A stretch of 64,000 nt of DNA. It comes from Pseudomonas donghuensis. Its GTDB lineage: Bacteria > Pseudomonadota > Gammaproteobacteria > Pseudomonadales > Pseudomonadaceae. Shown one piece after another: positions 7,626-15,448 of the stretch; positions within the stretch are counted from its first letter, which is position 1, and every line of letters begins with the position of its first letter. Under the pieces are notes generated by a model. The model saw only the letters and a list, made by a program, of their open reading frames with translations, was not told the origin of the DNA and did not search any database. The position numbers and the translations under genes were made by a program. The DNA lies in the NCBI RefSeq assembly GCF_000259195.1, contig NZ_AJJP01000155.1, positions 25,653 through 89,652 on the forward strand. The letters run 5' to 3'.

Positions 7626-10625
7626 TCAGAAACGCCATTGCAGGTTGAGTCCCGCGCCATGCTGTTGCTCACGACTGGCCAGGCGCCCCTGGTAGTCCAG
7701 GCTCAGGTCCAGGTCGCGGGTCAGCCCCACCCGTGCCTGGAGCCCCACCAGCGCGGCATCGCGCAAGGCCGGCGCAGTCTCCACCCGGAACGGCAGGTCG
7801 CTACCGGCAAAGGCCAGGTGCTCGCGATCCTGGGTCCCGCTCAGGCGGTGCTGCCAGCCCAGGCTTGCCGCCAGTTGCAGGTCCTGCTGCGGGCCCAGTT
7901 GCCATTGCTGGCGCCCACGCAGGCCCAGGGTGCTGAGCCAGGCATCACGCTGCTCGTCGCGAGCCTGCAGCGCCGCAGCGTCGCCCTTCTCATGGAAGGC
8001 ATCGCGATCCAGGTGCTGGTAGGTCAGGTTGGCGAAGGGCTCCAACTGTACCGCTGGCAAAGCCAGGCGATAGGCCGCCTCGGCGAACAGCTGCTGGCTG
8101 CGGGCATCGACCCGTGCGCGCTGGCGGCTGGACACCTCGGCATAGGCCAAGTCGCGCCGGACCTCGGCACGGTGCCAGCTGTAGCTGCCGCCCAGGCTCA
8201 AGCGCAGCTGGTCCAGGTCGTGGCGGGCATAAGCGCCCAGGTGGTAGCTGTCGACCGTGGCCCGGGAGTGGCTGCCACCCATGCCCAGGGAGCTGTCGCT
8301 GTAGCCTGCGGCCAGGCCGGCGCGGGTCTGCTCGTCAAGGTCATGGTCCAGGCCCAGCAGCATCCCGCCCAGGGAACTGGTATAGGACTCGCGGCCCTGC
8401 ACGCCCTCGATGCGTCCCCAACTGCCCAGGCCCTTGAGCCAGAGCTGGGTCGAGCCTGGCTCGCTCGCAGTCGTTCCAGGCGCGTTGGCATTCAGTGCAG
8501 GACCTTGCACACGCTCGCCCAGGGCATCGCGCAAGACCGAGCCCTGGCTGAGCAGCATCGAGTCCAGCGCCGGGTAGATCTCCCCGGACAGCTGCCGCAG
8601 GCCGTCCCGGGCCTGGTCCACAGAGGTCGAGAGCAGCAGGCTTTCATACACGCGATTGCCCGGTCCCAGCCGCTCCACGGCGCCGCCGCTGGAGCGCTGG
8701 TTGGCCGTGGCACCGACACTGGCGAACGTCGTGCCGCTGCGCGTCACGTCCAGCTGCACGCCGTTGGCCGAATAATCGAGTACGGTCCCCAGAAACAGGT
8801 AGCCGGGCTGGACCTGGGCGAAGCGCCCGTTGACGCCACCCGCTGCCTGCAGGATGTCGAACTGGCGCCCCACCAGGCTGGATACCGGGCCACCGGCCAA
8901 CAGGTTCGGCTGAGCCTGGGGCACCAGGCTGAGATTGGCGCCACCGACACTGGCCTGGCCGCCCACGACGAGCCGGTCGCTGGCCGTGGGCGACAGTTCC
9001 ACCCGATAGGTCGAGCCCGGCTGCAAGTCCAGGTTGCCGGCGACATTCAAGGTACCGATAGAGTTACCCGGGGCCACCACGCCCCCGGCGCTGGCGGTCA
9101 GGGCACCGATCCGGCCGTTGCCGCCCAGGGTACCGCCTGCGTTGACCGTCACCGCTGATTGCAGGTTGCCGTTGACCGCCAGCAACCCGTCATCGACCCG
9201 GGTCGGGCCGCGGTAGCTGCTGTCACCCGTGAGCACCAGCCAGCCGGCCCCGGACTTGACCAGGCTGCCCTGGTAGACCCGCTGCGCGGCAGCCGCGTCC
9301 CGGGCCATGCCCAGGGCATAGTCGCTGCGATCCTGCTGGCTGGCTCCCGGTGCCAGGCCATTCTCCCAGCCGCGATCCTTGAGGGTCTGCTGCCAGGCTT
9401 GGCGTTCCGCGGCGTCCTCGGCCTGACGCTGCACCAGGGCCTGGTCGGAGATGCCGTTGATCCAGATATCGCCCTGCCCGCGCCCCAGGTTGACGTCGAA
9501 CTCACCCAGTAGCTGCCCGGGGCCGTGCAACGCCCGGCTCAGGTCCGGGACGCCCCAGCCCACCCGGTCGCTGGGCCCTTGGGTCGGCGAGCCATCGAGC
9601 TGGCGCGAGGTGGTCAACAGCACTTGCAGGGCCTGCTGGTTGTTCAGGTAGGGATAACGCTCCATGACCAGGGCCAAGGCCCCGGTGGCATGGGGCGCGG
9701 CCATCGAGGTGCCGTTGTAGGTGGCGTAGCCGCCACCGGGCACGGTACTGGTGATCGCCGCACCCGGGGTCGCCAGGCACCAGTACTTGGCGATGCCGCA
9801 CTGGTTGTATTTCTGCTGGTTGTTCTTGTCCAGGCCCGACACCGCCAGCCAGTGGCCTTCCAGCTCCGGCTGGAAGTACGGCAGCGCCGAGCGCACGCTG
9901 GCATTGGCATACCCGCTGTTGCCGGCGCTGAACACGTTGATCACGCCACGGCGCGCCACGTCGCCGGCGGCGTCGAGCCAGGTGTCCTGCTGGAAATGCT
10001 GGGCGTAGGCCGCGCGCAAGTCGCCCAGGGTCTGGTAGCTGACCCCCTTGGGCTGGCTGCCCCAACTGTTGTTGATGGCCCGTACCCCGGCATCCATCAG
10101 GGCACCGTAGACCGCCTTGAAATACCGCGGATCGGGGCCGGTGCCGAACTGGAAACTGTCGTTGTGGTTGGTGTTGCCCACGTAAACCTGGGCATTGAAG
10201 GCCACGCCCTGCATGCCAACGCCATCACGGGCCGCGCCCATGGTGCCGGTGACATGGGTGCCATGGCTGTCGTTGGCGCCATTGAGCACCCCGGACACAC
10301 TGAACGGGGTGCCGTCCAGGTACTGGCCGGTGGCGGTAACCGAGTGAAAACGTCCGGGGCTGGCCTCGGGATGGGCGGCATCGAACCCGGAGTCCAGGGC
10401 GCCGATGCTGACCCCGGCGCCGGTGATCCCGGCGGCATAGGCCTGGCTCGCCTGCATGCGCTCCAGGCCCCAGTCCTGCTGGTATTCGGCCGACCGCCAG
10501 CTGGCGGGGTCGCCCGGGCGGCCGGTCTCCTGATAGGCCGCCGCAGCCGACAGCGGCAGTCCGGTGGCGAACGCCAGGCACAGGGTGCCCGTCAGCGTCT
10601 TGAGCTGATCACATCTCACATCCAT
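7626..10625 (-). CDS. Second subtilisin-type serine protease autotransporter (tandem paralogue)
   Basis: A 999-residue paralogue of the preceding autotransporter with the same order: signal peptide (cleavage near SAAAA, about residue 30), S8 protease, repeat linker and C-terminal barrel ending WRF. The triad is Asp78 (GALDSG), His121 (SHGTHVTG) and Ser307 (NGTSMAAPHA), with Asn236 in SAGNS. It differs from its neighbour in the substrate-binding stretches and has an extra helical segment after the protease domain (about residues 380-460). The linker and barrel are nearly identical in both, which suggests duplication followed by passenger divergence. The ATG at 10625 has AAGAGAAG eight bases upstream. 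A gap of about 100 bp to the next gene allows co-transcription. Confidence 0.92.
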   Translation of the reverse strand: MDVRCDQLKTLTGTLCLAFATGLPLSAAAAYQETGRPGDPASWRSAEYQQDWGLERMQASQAYAAGITGAGVSIGALDSGFDAAHPEASPGRFHSVTATGQYLDGTPFSVSGVLNGANDSHGTHVTGTMGAARDGVGMQGVAFNAQVYVGNTNHNDSFQFGTGPDPRYFKAVYGALMDAGVRAINNSWGSQPKGVSYQTLGDLRAAYAQHFQQDTWLDAAGDVARRGVINVFSAGNSGYANASVRSALPYFQPELEGHWLAVSGLDKNNQQKYNQCGIAKYWCLATPGAAITSTVPGGGYATYNGTSMAAPHATGALALVMERYPYLNNQQALQVLLTTSRQLDGSPTQGPSDRVGWGVPDLSRALHGPGQLLGEFDVNLGRGQGDIWINGISDQALVQRQAEDAAERQAWQQTLKDRGWENGLAPGASQQDRSDYALGMARDAAAAQRVYQGSLVKSGAGWLVLTGDSSYRGPTRVDDGLLAVNGNLQSAVTVNAGGTLGGNGRIGALTASAGGVVAPGNSIGTLNVAGNLDLQPGSTYRVELSPTASDRLVVGGQASVGGANLSLVPQAQPNLLAGGPVSSLVGRQFDILQAAGGVNGRFAQVQPGYLFLGTVLDYSANGVQLDVTRSGTTFASVGATANQRSSGGAVERLGPGNRVYESLLLSTSVDQARDGLRQLSGEIYPALDSMLLSQGSVLRDALGERVQGPALNANAPGTTASEPGSTQLWLKGLGSWGRIEGVQGRESYTSSLGGMLLGLDHDLDEQTRAGLAAGYSDSSLGMGGSHSRATVDSYHLGAYARHDLDQLRLSLGGSYSWHRAEVRRDLAYAEVSSRQRARVDARSQQLFAEAAYRLALPAVQLEPFANLTYQHLDRDAFHEKGDAAALQARDEQRDAWLSTLGLRGRQQWQLGPQQDLQLAASLGWQHRLSGTQDREHLAFAGSDLPFRVETAPALRDAALVGLQARVGLTRDLDLSLDYQGRLASREQQHGAGLNLQWRF

Positions 10626-11000
10626 GTCGATGACTTCTCTTGTTTTTGTTGTCGGGTCGCCCGTCCTGGGTCAACCGGTGTGTCGCTGCATTGCTCGGCC
10701 GCAAGCCTGCGGCTGCAAATATTGCTCCCACGTCAAATATTTGTGCAACACCTACCGTGCACGAGCGTTCAACCTAGAGCTGAAACAGCATACAAACGCT
10801 CGCGGTGGCGATTCGAACAGGAAGCGCAGCGCAAAGAGTACATTTGTACTCCATGCAAACAACTGGATAGCGCTCTCCCCCTTCACTCACCCCGGCTGAC
10901 CTTAACGGATCAACAGAGTGCTAACGAATGCGGATGTAAGAAGGTATGGGCTGGCATTTTTTACACTCACACCGCACTATCCGTTTTTTTGGAGTTTCAT
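10626..11000. other. Divergent intergenic region between autotransporter and GNAT genes
   Basis: A 375-bp region carrying the promoters of both flanking genes. It holds an inverted repeat CAAATATT/AATATTTG (10716-10743), the palindrome listed separately at 10836-10851, and the GGAG ribosome site of the acetyltransferase (10991-10994). It is AT-richer than its surroundings. I see no gene in it. Confidence 0.6.
10836..10851. promoter_or_regulatory. Perfect palindrome GAGTACATTTGTACTC, copy 1
   Basis: Seven-base arms GAGTACA/TGTACTC surround a TT centre. The same 16 bases recur at 54082-54097, in front of an unrelated gene. The shape suits a dimeric helix-turn-helix repressor. Here it lies 211 bp upstream of the second autotransporter and 150 bp upstream of the acetyltransferase. 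The cognate regulator is unknown. Confidence 0.5.
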
Positions 11001-11462
11001 ATGCATATCATCGAATGCAGCCTCAAGGACGTGGAACAGGCCGCCGTTCTGTTCAACCAATACCGGGTCTTTTATGAGCTGCCGGACGATCTGGAGAAAT
11101 CCCGCGATTTCCTCCAATCAAACCTGCACAACAACCTCTCGCGAATATTCCTCGCCCTCGACAACGAGCAAAACCCCGTAGCCTTCGCTCAGATTTACCC
11201 AGCCATGTGCTCCCTGGCAATGAAGCGCTTCTACTGGCTCTACGACCTCTTCGTCGCCCCGCACGCGAGAAAAGCCGGCTACGCCCGCCATCTCATGAAC
11301 CACCTGACCACCCTCCTCGGCGCCGAAGGCGCGGACCGCATCAGCCTGGACACCGCTACCTCGAACAAGGCCGCGCAAGCCCTGTACGAGTCACTGGGCT
11401 ATCAACGGGAAGGCGAATTCGTGACTTACCACCAATACCTCGCAAACACCGCCCCCCATTGA
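11001..11462 (+). CDS. GNAT-family N-acetyltransferase
   Basis: A 153-residue single-domain acetyltransferase. The ATG at 11001 has GGAG six bases upstream, while the much longer open frame that contains it is antisense to the autotransporter and not real. GNAT landmarks are the substrate strand (FAQIYPAMCSL), the strand-4/acetyl-CoA loop (YWLYDLFVAPHARKAGYARHL, with R-K-A-G-Y-A as the Q/RxxGxG/A pyrophosphate loop) and the C-terminal LDTATSNKAAQALYESLGYQ typical of this fold. It should transfer an acetyl group from acetyl-CoA to a small amine or protein amine; the acceptor cannot be told from sequence. It probably stands alone, with a 68-bp gap to the next gene. Confidence 0.88.
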   Translation: MHIIECSLKDVEQAAVLFNQYRVFYELPDDLEKSRDFLQSNLHNNLSRIFLALDNEQNPVAFAQIYPAMCSLAMKRFYWLYDLFVAPHARKAGYARHLMNHLTTLLGAEGADRISLDTATSNKAAQALYESLGYQREGEFVTYHQYLANTAPH

Positions 11463-11530
11463 CGCTGTCGAGCCGTGACAGGTTCGGCCCGCCATCCCCA
11501 ACGCCAGCAAACACCGAGGCACCGCAGTCG

Positions 11531-12256
11531 ATGGACCCGACGCACATCCAGGCCCTTCAACAGCTACGCAGCGTGCTCCCCATCAGCCTGCGCCACGCCC
11601 AGGCCCTGCTGGAACACTGCGCAGGCAACCCCCAGCAGGCCGCCGAGCGCTACAAGACCGAGCTGCTGCAGGTGCTGGTGGACAAGTCCGGTCTGCCCGC
11701 CGATCAAGCCCAGGCGCATCTGCACAACGCAGGCTATGACCTGAATCGCGCCTTGAGCGCGGTAGAGCAAGCGCGCTTCACCCTGACCCAGCGCATCCTG
11801 CGCACACATCACCAGGACAAGGCCCGGGCCCTGGACCTGATCGCCCAGGCGATAGAAACCGCCGAGCAACTGCCGCGCCAGTACTGGCTGGCCTTCGAGC
11901 GGCTGGAACAACTGGCCCCGGCACCGCGTTGCTTCATGGTGCTCCACGAATGGCTGGCCTTTGAGGACTGGGAAGGCTTTGACAGTGCCCTGCACTTTCA
12001 TCTGCCGCAGGCCATCGCCCAACTCAGGCACCTGCAACTGGATGCCCTGGCGGACACCCTGGAACAGGCCGATCAGCACCAGCAACGGCTACGGGCAGCC
12101 CATACCGAGCGCGAAAGCCCCATTGAGCTGGCCGTGCGGGTCAATCAGGATCCGTTGTTCAACGCCTGCCAGGACAGCTTCAGCCAGCAGCGGCCGCAGC
12201 TCGACGAGCGCCTGTACGAATGGGTGGAGCAATACATAGAGCAGTTCCCAGCCTGA
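11531..12256 (+). CDS. Helical protein with two UBA/EF-Ts-N-like repeats, function unknown
   Basis: The ATG at 11531 starts a 241-residue, almost wholly helical protein. Residues 13-42 (LPISLRHAQALLEHCAGNPQQAA) and 53-82 (GLPADQAQAHLHNAGYDLNRAL) both follow the short three-helix UBA pattern also found in EF-Ts N-termini: a small hydrophobic loop, then a helix, then G-x-D/N-x-x-x-A. The second half is Leu/His/Gln-rich helix with an acidic VLHEWLAFEDWEGFDSAL segment. No enzyme motif is visible. It may be an adaptor or interaction protein. It follows the acetyltransferase by 68 bp on the same strand, so co-transcription is possible. The UBA-like reading is my inference from pattern only. Confidence 0.55.
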   Translation: MDPTHIQALQQLRSVLPISLRHAQALLEHCAGNPQQAAERYKTELLQVLVDKSGLPADQAQAHLHNAGYDLNRALSAVEQARFTLTQRILRTHHQDKARALDLIAQAIETAEQLPRQYWLAFERLEQLAPAPRCFMVLHEWLAFEDWEGFDSALHFHLPQAIAQLRHLQLDALADTLEQADQHQQRLRAAHTERESPIELAVRVNQDPLFNACQDSFSQQRPQLDERLYEWVEQYIEQFPA

Positions 12257-12277
12257 GCGGCGAGTTCGCTTCAGGTG

Positions 12278-13354
12278 TCACTGGATATCCTTGCCCAGAC
12301 AATGCGCATTGACGAACGTCGCGGTGTGTCGCAGCGCTTCGCGGATATCCGGTTTGGCAATGCCATGCCTGCCAGCAAATTGCTCGACCGCCGCGGTATC
12401 AAAACGGGTGGTCTGGATGAAGTCCAAGGCCTCGACGTTTGTATTCAACAACCGCGCAATGGGACGAACGCTGAGTAGCAACTTCATCAGTCGCAGCGGC
12501 ATGTGATGCTTCGGCGCTTTCACGCCAAGCGGGTGTGCCGCCTGGGCCAGGAGTTCTCGCAAATTGGGCGTCTGGTCATCAAGCGCCAGCAGTTCCTGCC
12601 CCACCATGGCGGGATCAAACGCACAGGCCGCCACCAGTTCGACCAGGTAATCCACGCTGACCAACGGCAGCCAGTGCTCGGGGGTCCCCGGCACTGCCGC
12701 CAGCTTTCCTTGCACCAGGTTGCGTATCAGCTCCATCAGGGGCTGCCCCTCGAGGATGTGTCCGGTGCGGCTGTGGCCGCAGACTGTCGCAGGGTGGACA
12801 ACGGTAATCTCCCCGCCCTGGGCCGCCATAACCTGCAGGGTCGCAAAATGCGCCTCCAGCTTGCTTGCCTCGTAACCACCGACCTTGCGGTAAACGGCGG
12901 GCCAGTTGGTCAGCTCTGGACGACGGGGATCAATACCGATGTTGCGCAGATGCTGGTGATTCTTCAGCATATAGCCGCCGATCAACACCAACCGGCTGTT
13001 TTGTTCAGCGGCCAACAGCGCCACCTGCCTCGCCCCCTCGACGTTCACTGCCCGTGACTGTTGCAGCGAAAGCCCCCAGGCGAAGTGGGCCCCCAGATGA
13101 AACACGATGCGGGCACCTCTTAGCACGGCTCGGTCGACATGACTCAGGCCAAGGTTATCCCGCTGCAGATCGCCAGATACGGCGAACACCTGGGCGGCAT
13201 TTCCCCCCAGGCTGGCGACGTGCTCACGCAATGCGGCCAGTCGCTCCGGGCGCCTCATCAAGACCCGGACCGTATGCCCTTGTGCACTCAAGAGCGCCAC
13301 CAGATGCTGACCGATGAAGCCGGTACCCCCTGTGACAAAGCACTCCACGCTCAT
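12278..13354 (-). CDS. NAD(P)-dependent epimerase/dehydratase (extended SDR)
   Basis: A 358-residue extended short-chain dehydrogenase. The Rossmann cofactor motif TGGTGFIG is at residues 8-15, arginines in RVLMRRPERL suggest NADP preference, and the catalytic YxxxK is Y161-K165 (YEASK). The C-terminal half is the variable substrate domain with a LPLVSVDYLVEL stretch typical of nucleoside-diphosphate-sugar epimerase relatives. The product is a cytosolic oxidoreductase acting on an unidentified carbonyl or hydroxyl substrate. It is divergent from a MerR regulator with 73 bp between them, an arrangement in which the regulator commonly controls the enzyme gene. Confidence 0.85.
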   Translation of the reverse strand: MSVECFVTGGTGFIGQHLVALLSAQGHTVRVLMRRPERLAALREHVASLGGNAAQVFAVSGDLQRDNLGLSHVDRAVLRGARIVFHLGAHFAWGLSLQQSRAVNVEGARQVALLAAEQNSRLVLIGGYMLKNHQHLRNIGIDPRRPELTNWPAVYRKVGGYEASKLEAHFATLQVMAAQGGEITVVHPATVCGHSRTGHILEGQPLMELIRNLVQGKLAAVPGTPEHWLPLVSVDYLVELVAACAFDPAMVGQELLALDDQTPNLRELLAQAAHPLGVKAPKHHMPLRLMKLLLSVRPIARLLNTNVEALDFIQTTRFDTAAVEQFAGRHGIAKPDIREALRHTATFVNAHCLGKDIQ

Positions 13355-13427
13355 TTTCCTGCTCCTTGGTAAGGTGAGAAATCAAGCGTAAACTATCGAC
13401 CCAACTCTACAGTCAAGCGGTGTTTTC

Positions 13428-13817
13428 ATGAGAATCGGCGAACTGGAGGCCCGTAGCGGAGCAAGTCGGCACACCCTTCGTTACTACGAACAAATCGGCT
13501 TGATCTCGCCCCAGCGGCGGACTAACAACTACCGCGTCTACACCACGCAAACACTGCAGGACCTGGACTTTATCCAGCGCGCACAGGGCATGGGGTTTTC
13601 CCTCGGGGAAATTGGCGAGATTCTCGATGCGCAGCGCAACAAGCTGATCGACTGTGCGGCCGGCGCGAAGCTGATTGAAAAGAAGATGGCAGAGATCAAA
13701 CAGAAAATCGTCAGCCTCCAGAGTATTTATCAGTATCTCGATGAGGAGCGCATCAACCTTGAACGCAGTGCCGCCGAGCAAATTGAGCTGCAGAAGCTGA
13801 ACAGCTCTCCCAACTGA
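13428..13817 (+). CDS. MerR-family transcriptional regulator
   Basis: A 129-residue regulator with the winged helix-turn-helix at the very N-terminus (MRIGELEARSGASRHTLRYYEQIGLI). The RRTNNYRVYTTQTLQDLDFIQRAQGMGFSLGEI wing region comes next, then a long dimerisation helix (about 75-125). There is one cysteine in CAAGAKLIEKK but no CxxC metal pair at the C-terminus, so it is probably not a metal sensor; an organic or oxidative ligand is more likely. MerR proteins twist promoters with 19-20 bp spacers. The 73-bp gap shared with the SDR gene is the obvious target, although I could not define a convincing dyad there. Confidence 0.88.
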   Translation: MRIGELEARSGASRHTLRYYEQIGLISPQRRTNNYRVYTTQTLQDLDFIQRAQGMGFSLGEIGEILDAQRNKLIDCAAGAKLIEKKMAEIKQKIVSLQSIYQYLDEERINLERSAAEQIELQKLNSSPN

Positions 13818-13874
13818 GAGAAAACCTGTAGGTAACGCCTTCTCACGCAAGAACAAATCAAGGATTGGAACACC

Positions 13875-14438
13875 GTGCATAGGGAAATCATCTTGATGCG
13901 TCATGGTCAGCCAGACCTGGCCACCTCCGGCAAGATTTCAGCGCTCGAGATGCAGCGCTGGATCGAGCAGTACGAACGCTCCGAAGTCAAAAACCAGCCC
14001 GCACCACAGGTTAGCGTTGAGCTGGCGGCTACCGCCAAAGTGATTGTCTCGAGCACCGCGCCCCGGGCACTGACCTCCGTGCGAGCGCTGGGCTTGCAGC
14101 CCATTCTGGTCGACGCGGTTTTCTGCGAGGCGCAACTGCCTCATGGCCGCTGGGCGCTGCCGCGTCTTTCCCCCTTCACCTGGGCATTCATTCTTCGTGT
14201 CTTATGGTTGTGCGGTTTCTCAGGCACGGTTGAGTCTGCCCGCAAGGCCAAACTGCGGGCCAACCAAGCAGCGCAACGACTTCAATCCCTTGCGGATGAG
14301 GGGCCCGTACTACTGCTTGGCCACGGAATCATGAATCAGCTGATCGCCAAGCAGTTGGAAGCTGCCGGCTGGGTTCGCCAACAGCGCAATGGCAATAGCT
14401 ACTGGAGCGCCACGACCTATCGCATGAGGCAGGCGTAA
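13875..14438 (+). CDS. Histidine phosphatase (phosphoglycerate-mutase-like) family protein
   Basis: A 187-residue protein starting at GTG 13875, twelve bases after AAGGA. The RHG motif (LMRHGQPDL, residues 8-16) supplies the phospho-accepting histidine and arginine. A second catalytic histidine is in LLLGHGIMNQLI near residue 157. STAPRALTS (about 58-66) provides the second arginine. This order and size fit the compact branch-1 histidine phosphatases, which dephosphorylate small molecules or proteins. The internal PFTWAFILRVLWLCGF stretch is unusually hydrophobic and could bring the protein to the membrane. The substrate is unknown. Confidence 0.8.
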   Translation: MHREIILMRHGQPDLATSGKISALEMQRWIEQYERSEVKNQPAPQVSVELAATAKVIVSSTAPRALTSVRALGLQPILVDAVFCEAQLPHGRWALPRLSPFTWAFILRVLWLCGFSGTVESARKAKLRANQAAQRLQSLADEGPVLLLGHGIMNQLIAKQLEAAGWVRQQRNGNSYWSATTYRMRQA

Positions 14439-14439
14439 G

Positions 14440-14748
14440 TTCGCTGGCATGCCGGGGATCCATTGCGCAACGCCGGATGCTGCCATCTATGCCTTTGCCA
14501 GCTGCGCGGCGCTGATCGGCAAGACCACCCCGGCTGGCCGTTATCTGGCCAGTGATGAAGACGTGGCGCTGGCCTTGCTGGAAGAGGCGCAGGTTGCCGT
14601 GGTGCATGGCAGCGCCTTCGGCCTTGGACCTTACTTGCGCATTGCCTACGCCCTGGACGCCCCATCGCTGCTCGCAGCGTGCGCGGCGATGGCGCGGTTC
14701 TGCCGAGCGCTCATAAGGCAGTCGTCGATGCATCTTCACTTGACGTAA
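14440..14748 (+). pseudogene. Decayed C-terminal fragment of a class I/II aminotransferase
   Basis: The frame encodes the end of an aspartate-aminotransferase-like protein: PGIHCATPDAAIYAFASC, ALIGKTTPAGRYL, then LLEEAQVAVVHGSAFG and YLRIAYA, followed by the ACAAMARFC helix. The PLP lysine and about the first 300 residues are missing, and no complementary piece lies upstream, where the phosphatase gene ends. The ANR box of the next gene overlaps its stop codon. It is best read as a deletion remnant. Translation from ATG 14449 is possible but would not give a working enzyme. Confidence 0.75.
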
Positions 14749-14753
14749 ATCAA
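14740..14753 (+). promoter_or_regulatory. ANR/FNR box 1
   Basis: TTGACGTAAATCAA matches the FNR-type consensus TTGAT-N4-ATCAA at nine of ten positions. Its centre is about 78 bases before the GNAT start at 14825. Two more boxes within 2 kb lie at almost the same distance from their genes. Confidence 0.75.
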
Positions 14754-14824
14754 ACACGCAGCTTGTGACAGGTGTAGACAAGGGAGGTGCTTTCCAACCT
14801 CTCGATCGCTTCGGAGTAACCCCC

Positions 14825-15394
14825 ATGGCACCCCAGCCCTCTGCGCAAACACCCTCTACCCCCGCCTTTGCGCCTGTACAAGGCGAACACTGGATCGAGC
14901 CGCTAAAGGAGGGTGGACATGTCCTCATCAGGCCGTTGCGCGCCGAGGATCGCGAGCGAGAAAAAGCCTTCATCATGCGCCTTTCTCCAGAGTCGCGGCA
15001 CTTTCGCTTTTTGTCGCAAATCACAGAGCCGGGGCAAGCGATGCTGGATCAGTTGATGACCATCGACATGCGTCAGCATGTGGCGTACGTGGCGTTGGCA
15101 CACGTCAATGGCGAACTCCTGGAGGTCGGTATCAGTCGCTATGCAGCCAGCCCTGAAGCGGATGAGTGTGAATGCGCGGTTACCGTTGATGATCAATGGA
15201 AGCATCGCGGCCTGGGGTCACTGCTACTTGGCCACCTCATCGACAAGGCGCGGGCGAACGGCTACACAAGCCTGTTCTCGATCGACTCGGCGGCTAATAC
15301 GGCGATGCGCGATCTGGCTCGCGAGTTTGGTTTCTCGACCGTGCGTGACCCCAGCGATGCGTGCCAGGTTATCCATCGGCTTTCATTGCTGTGA
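14825..15394 (+). CDS. GNAT-family acetyltransferase under an ANR box
   Basis: The ATG at 14825 follows GGAG by eight bases and is preferred over a GTG at 14765. After a proline-rich leader of about 25 residues comes one GNAT domain: LIRPLRAEDRE, LSPESRHFRFL, then the acetyl-CoA loop DDQWKHRGLGSLLLGHL (about 128-144) and the C-terminal ANTAMRDLAREFGF. The opening resembles the acetyltransferase part of the Pat/YfiQ protein lysine acetylases, so a protein substrate is possible. An ANR box at 14740-14753 suggests induction under low oxygen, together with the stress-protein and alcohol-dehydrogenase genes downstream. Confidence 0.85.
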   Translation: MAPQPSAQTPSTPAFAPVQGEHWIEPLKEGGHVLIRPLRAEDREREKAFIMRLSPESRHFRFLSQITEPGQAMLDQLMTIDMRQHVAYVALAHVNGELLEVGISRYAASPEADECECAVTVDDQWKHRGLGSLLLGHLIDKARANGYTSLFSIDSAANTAMRDLAREFGFSTVRDPSDACQVIHRLSLL

Positions 15395-15448
15395 TGAGCG
15401 TTGCCAGGCAGCATCCGGGCCGCGGAACCACGCTGAGGTACGCCGTTG

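Noticed and set aside
9525..11462. Long plus-strand frame of 645 codons spanning the autotransporter and the acetyltransferase
   Set aside because: Its first two thirds are antisense to a clear S8 protease and read as low-complexity shadow sequence. Only the part from 11001 has a ribosome site and GNAT motifs.
13355..13427. MerR-type operator between the SDR and MerR genes
   Set aside because: A TTGACT and a loose ACT/AGT dyad are present on the minus strand, but arm matching is poor and the -10 spacing does not fit clearly.
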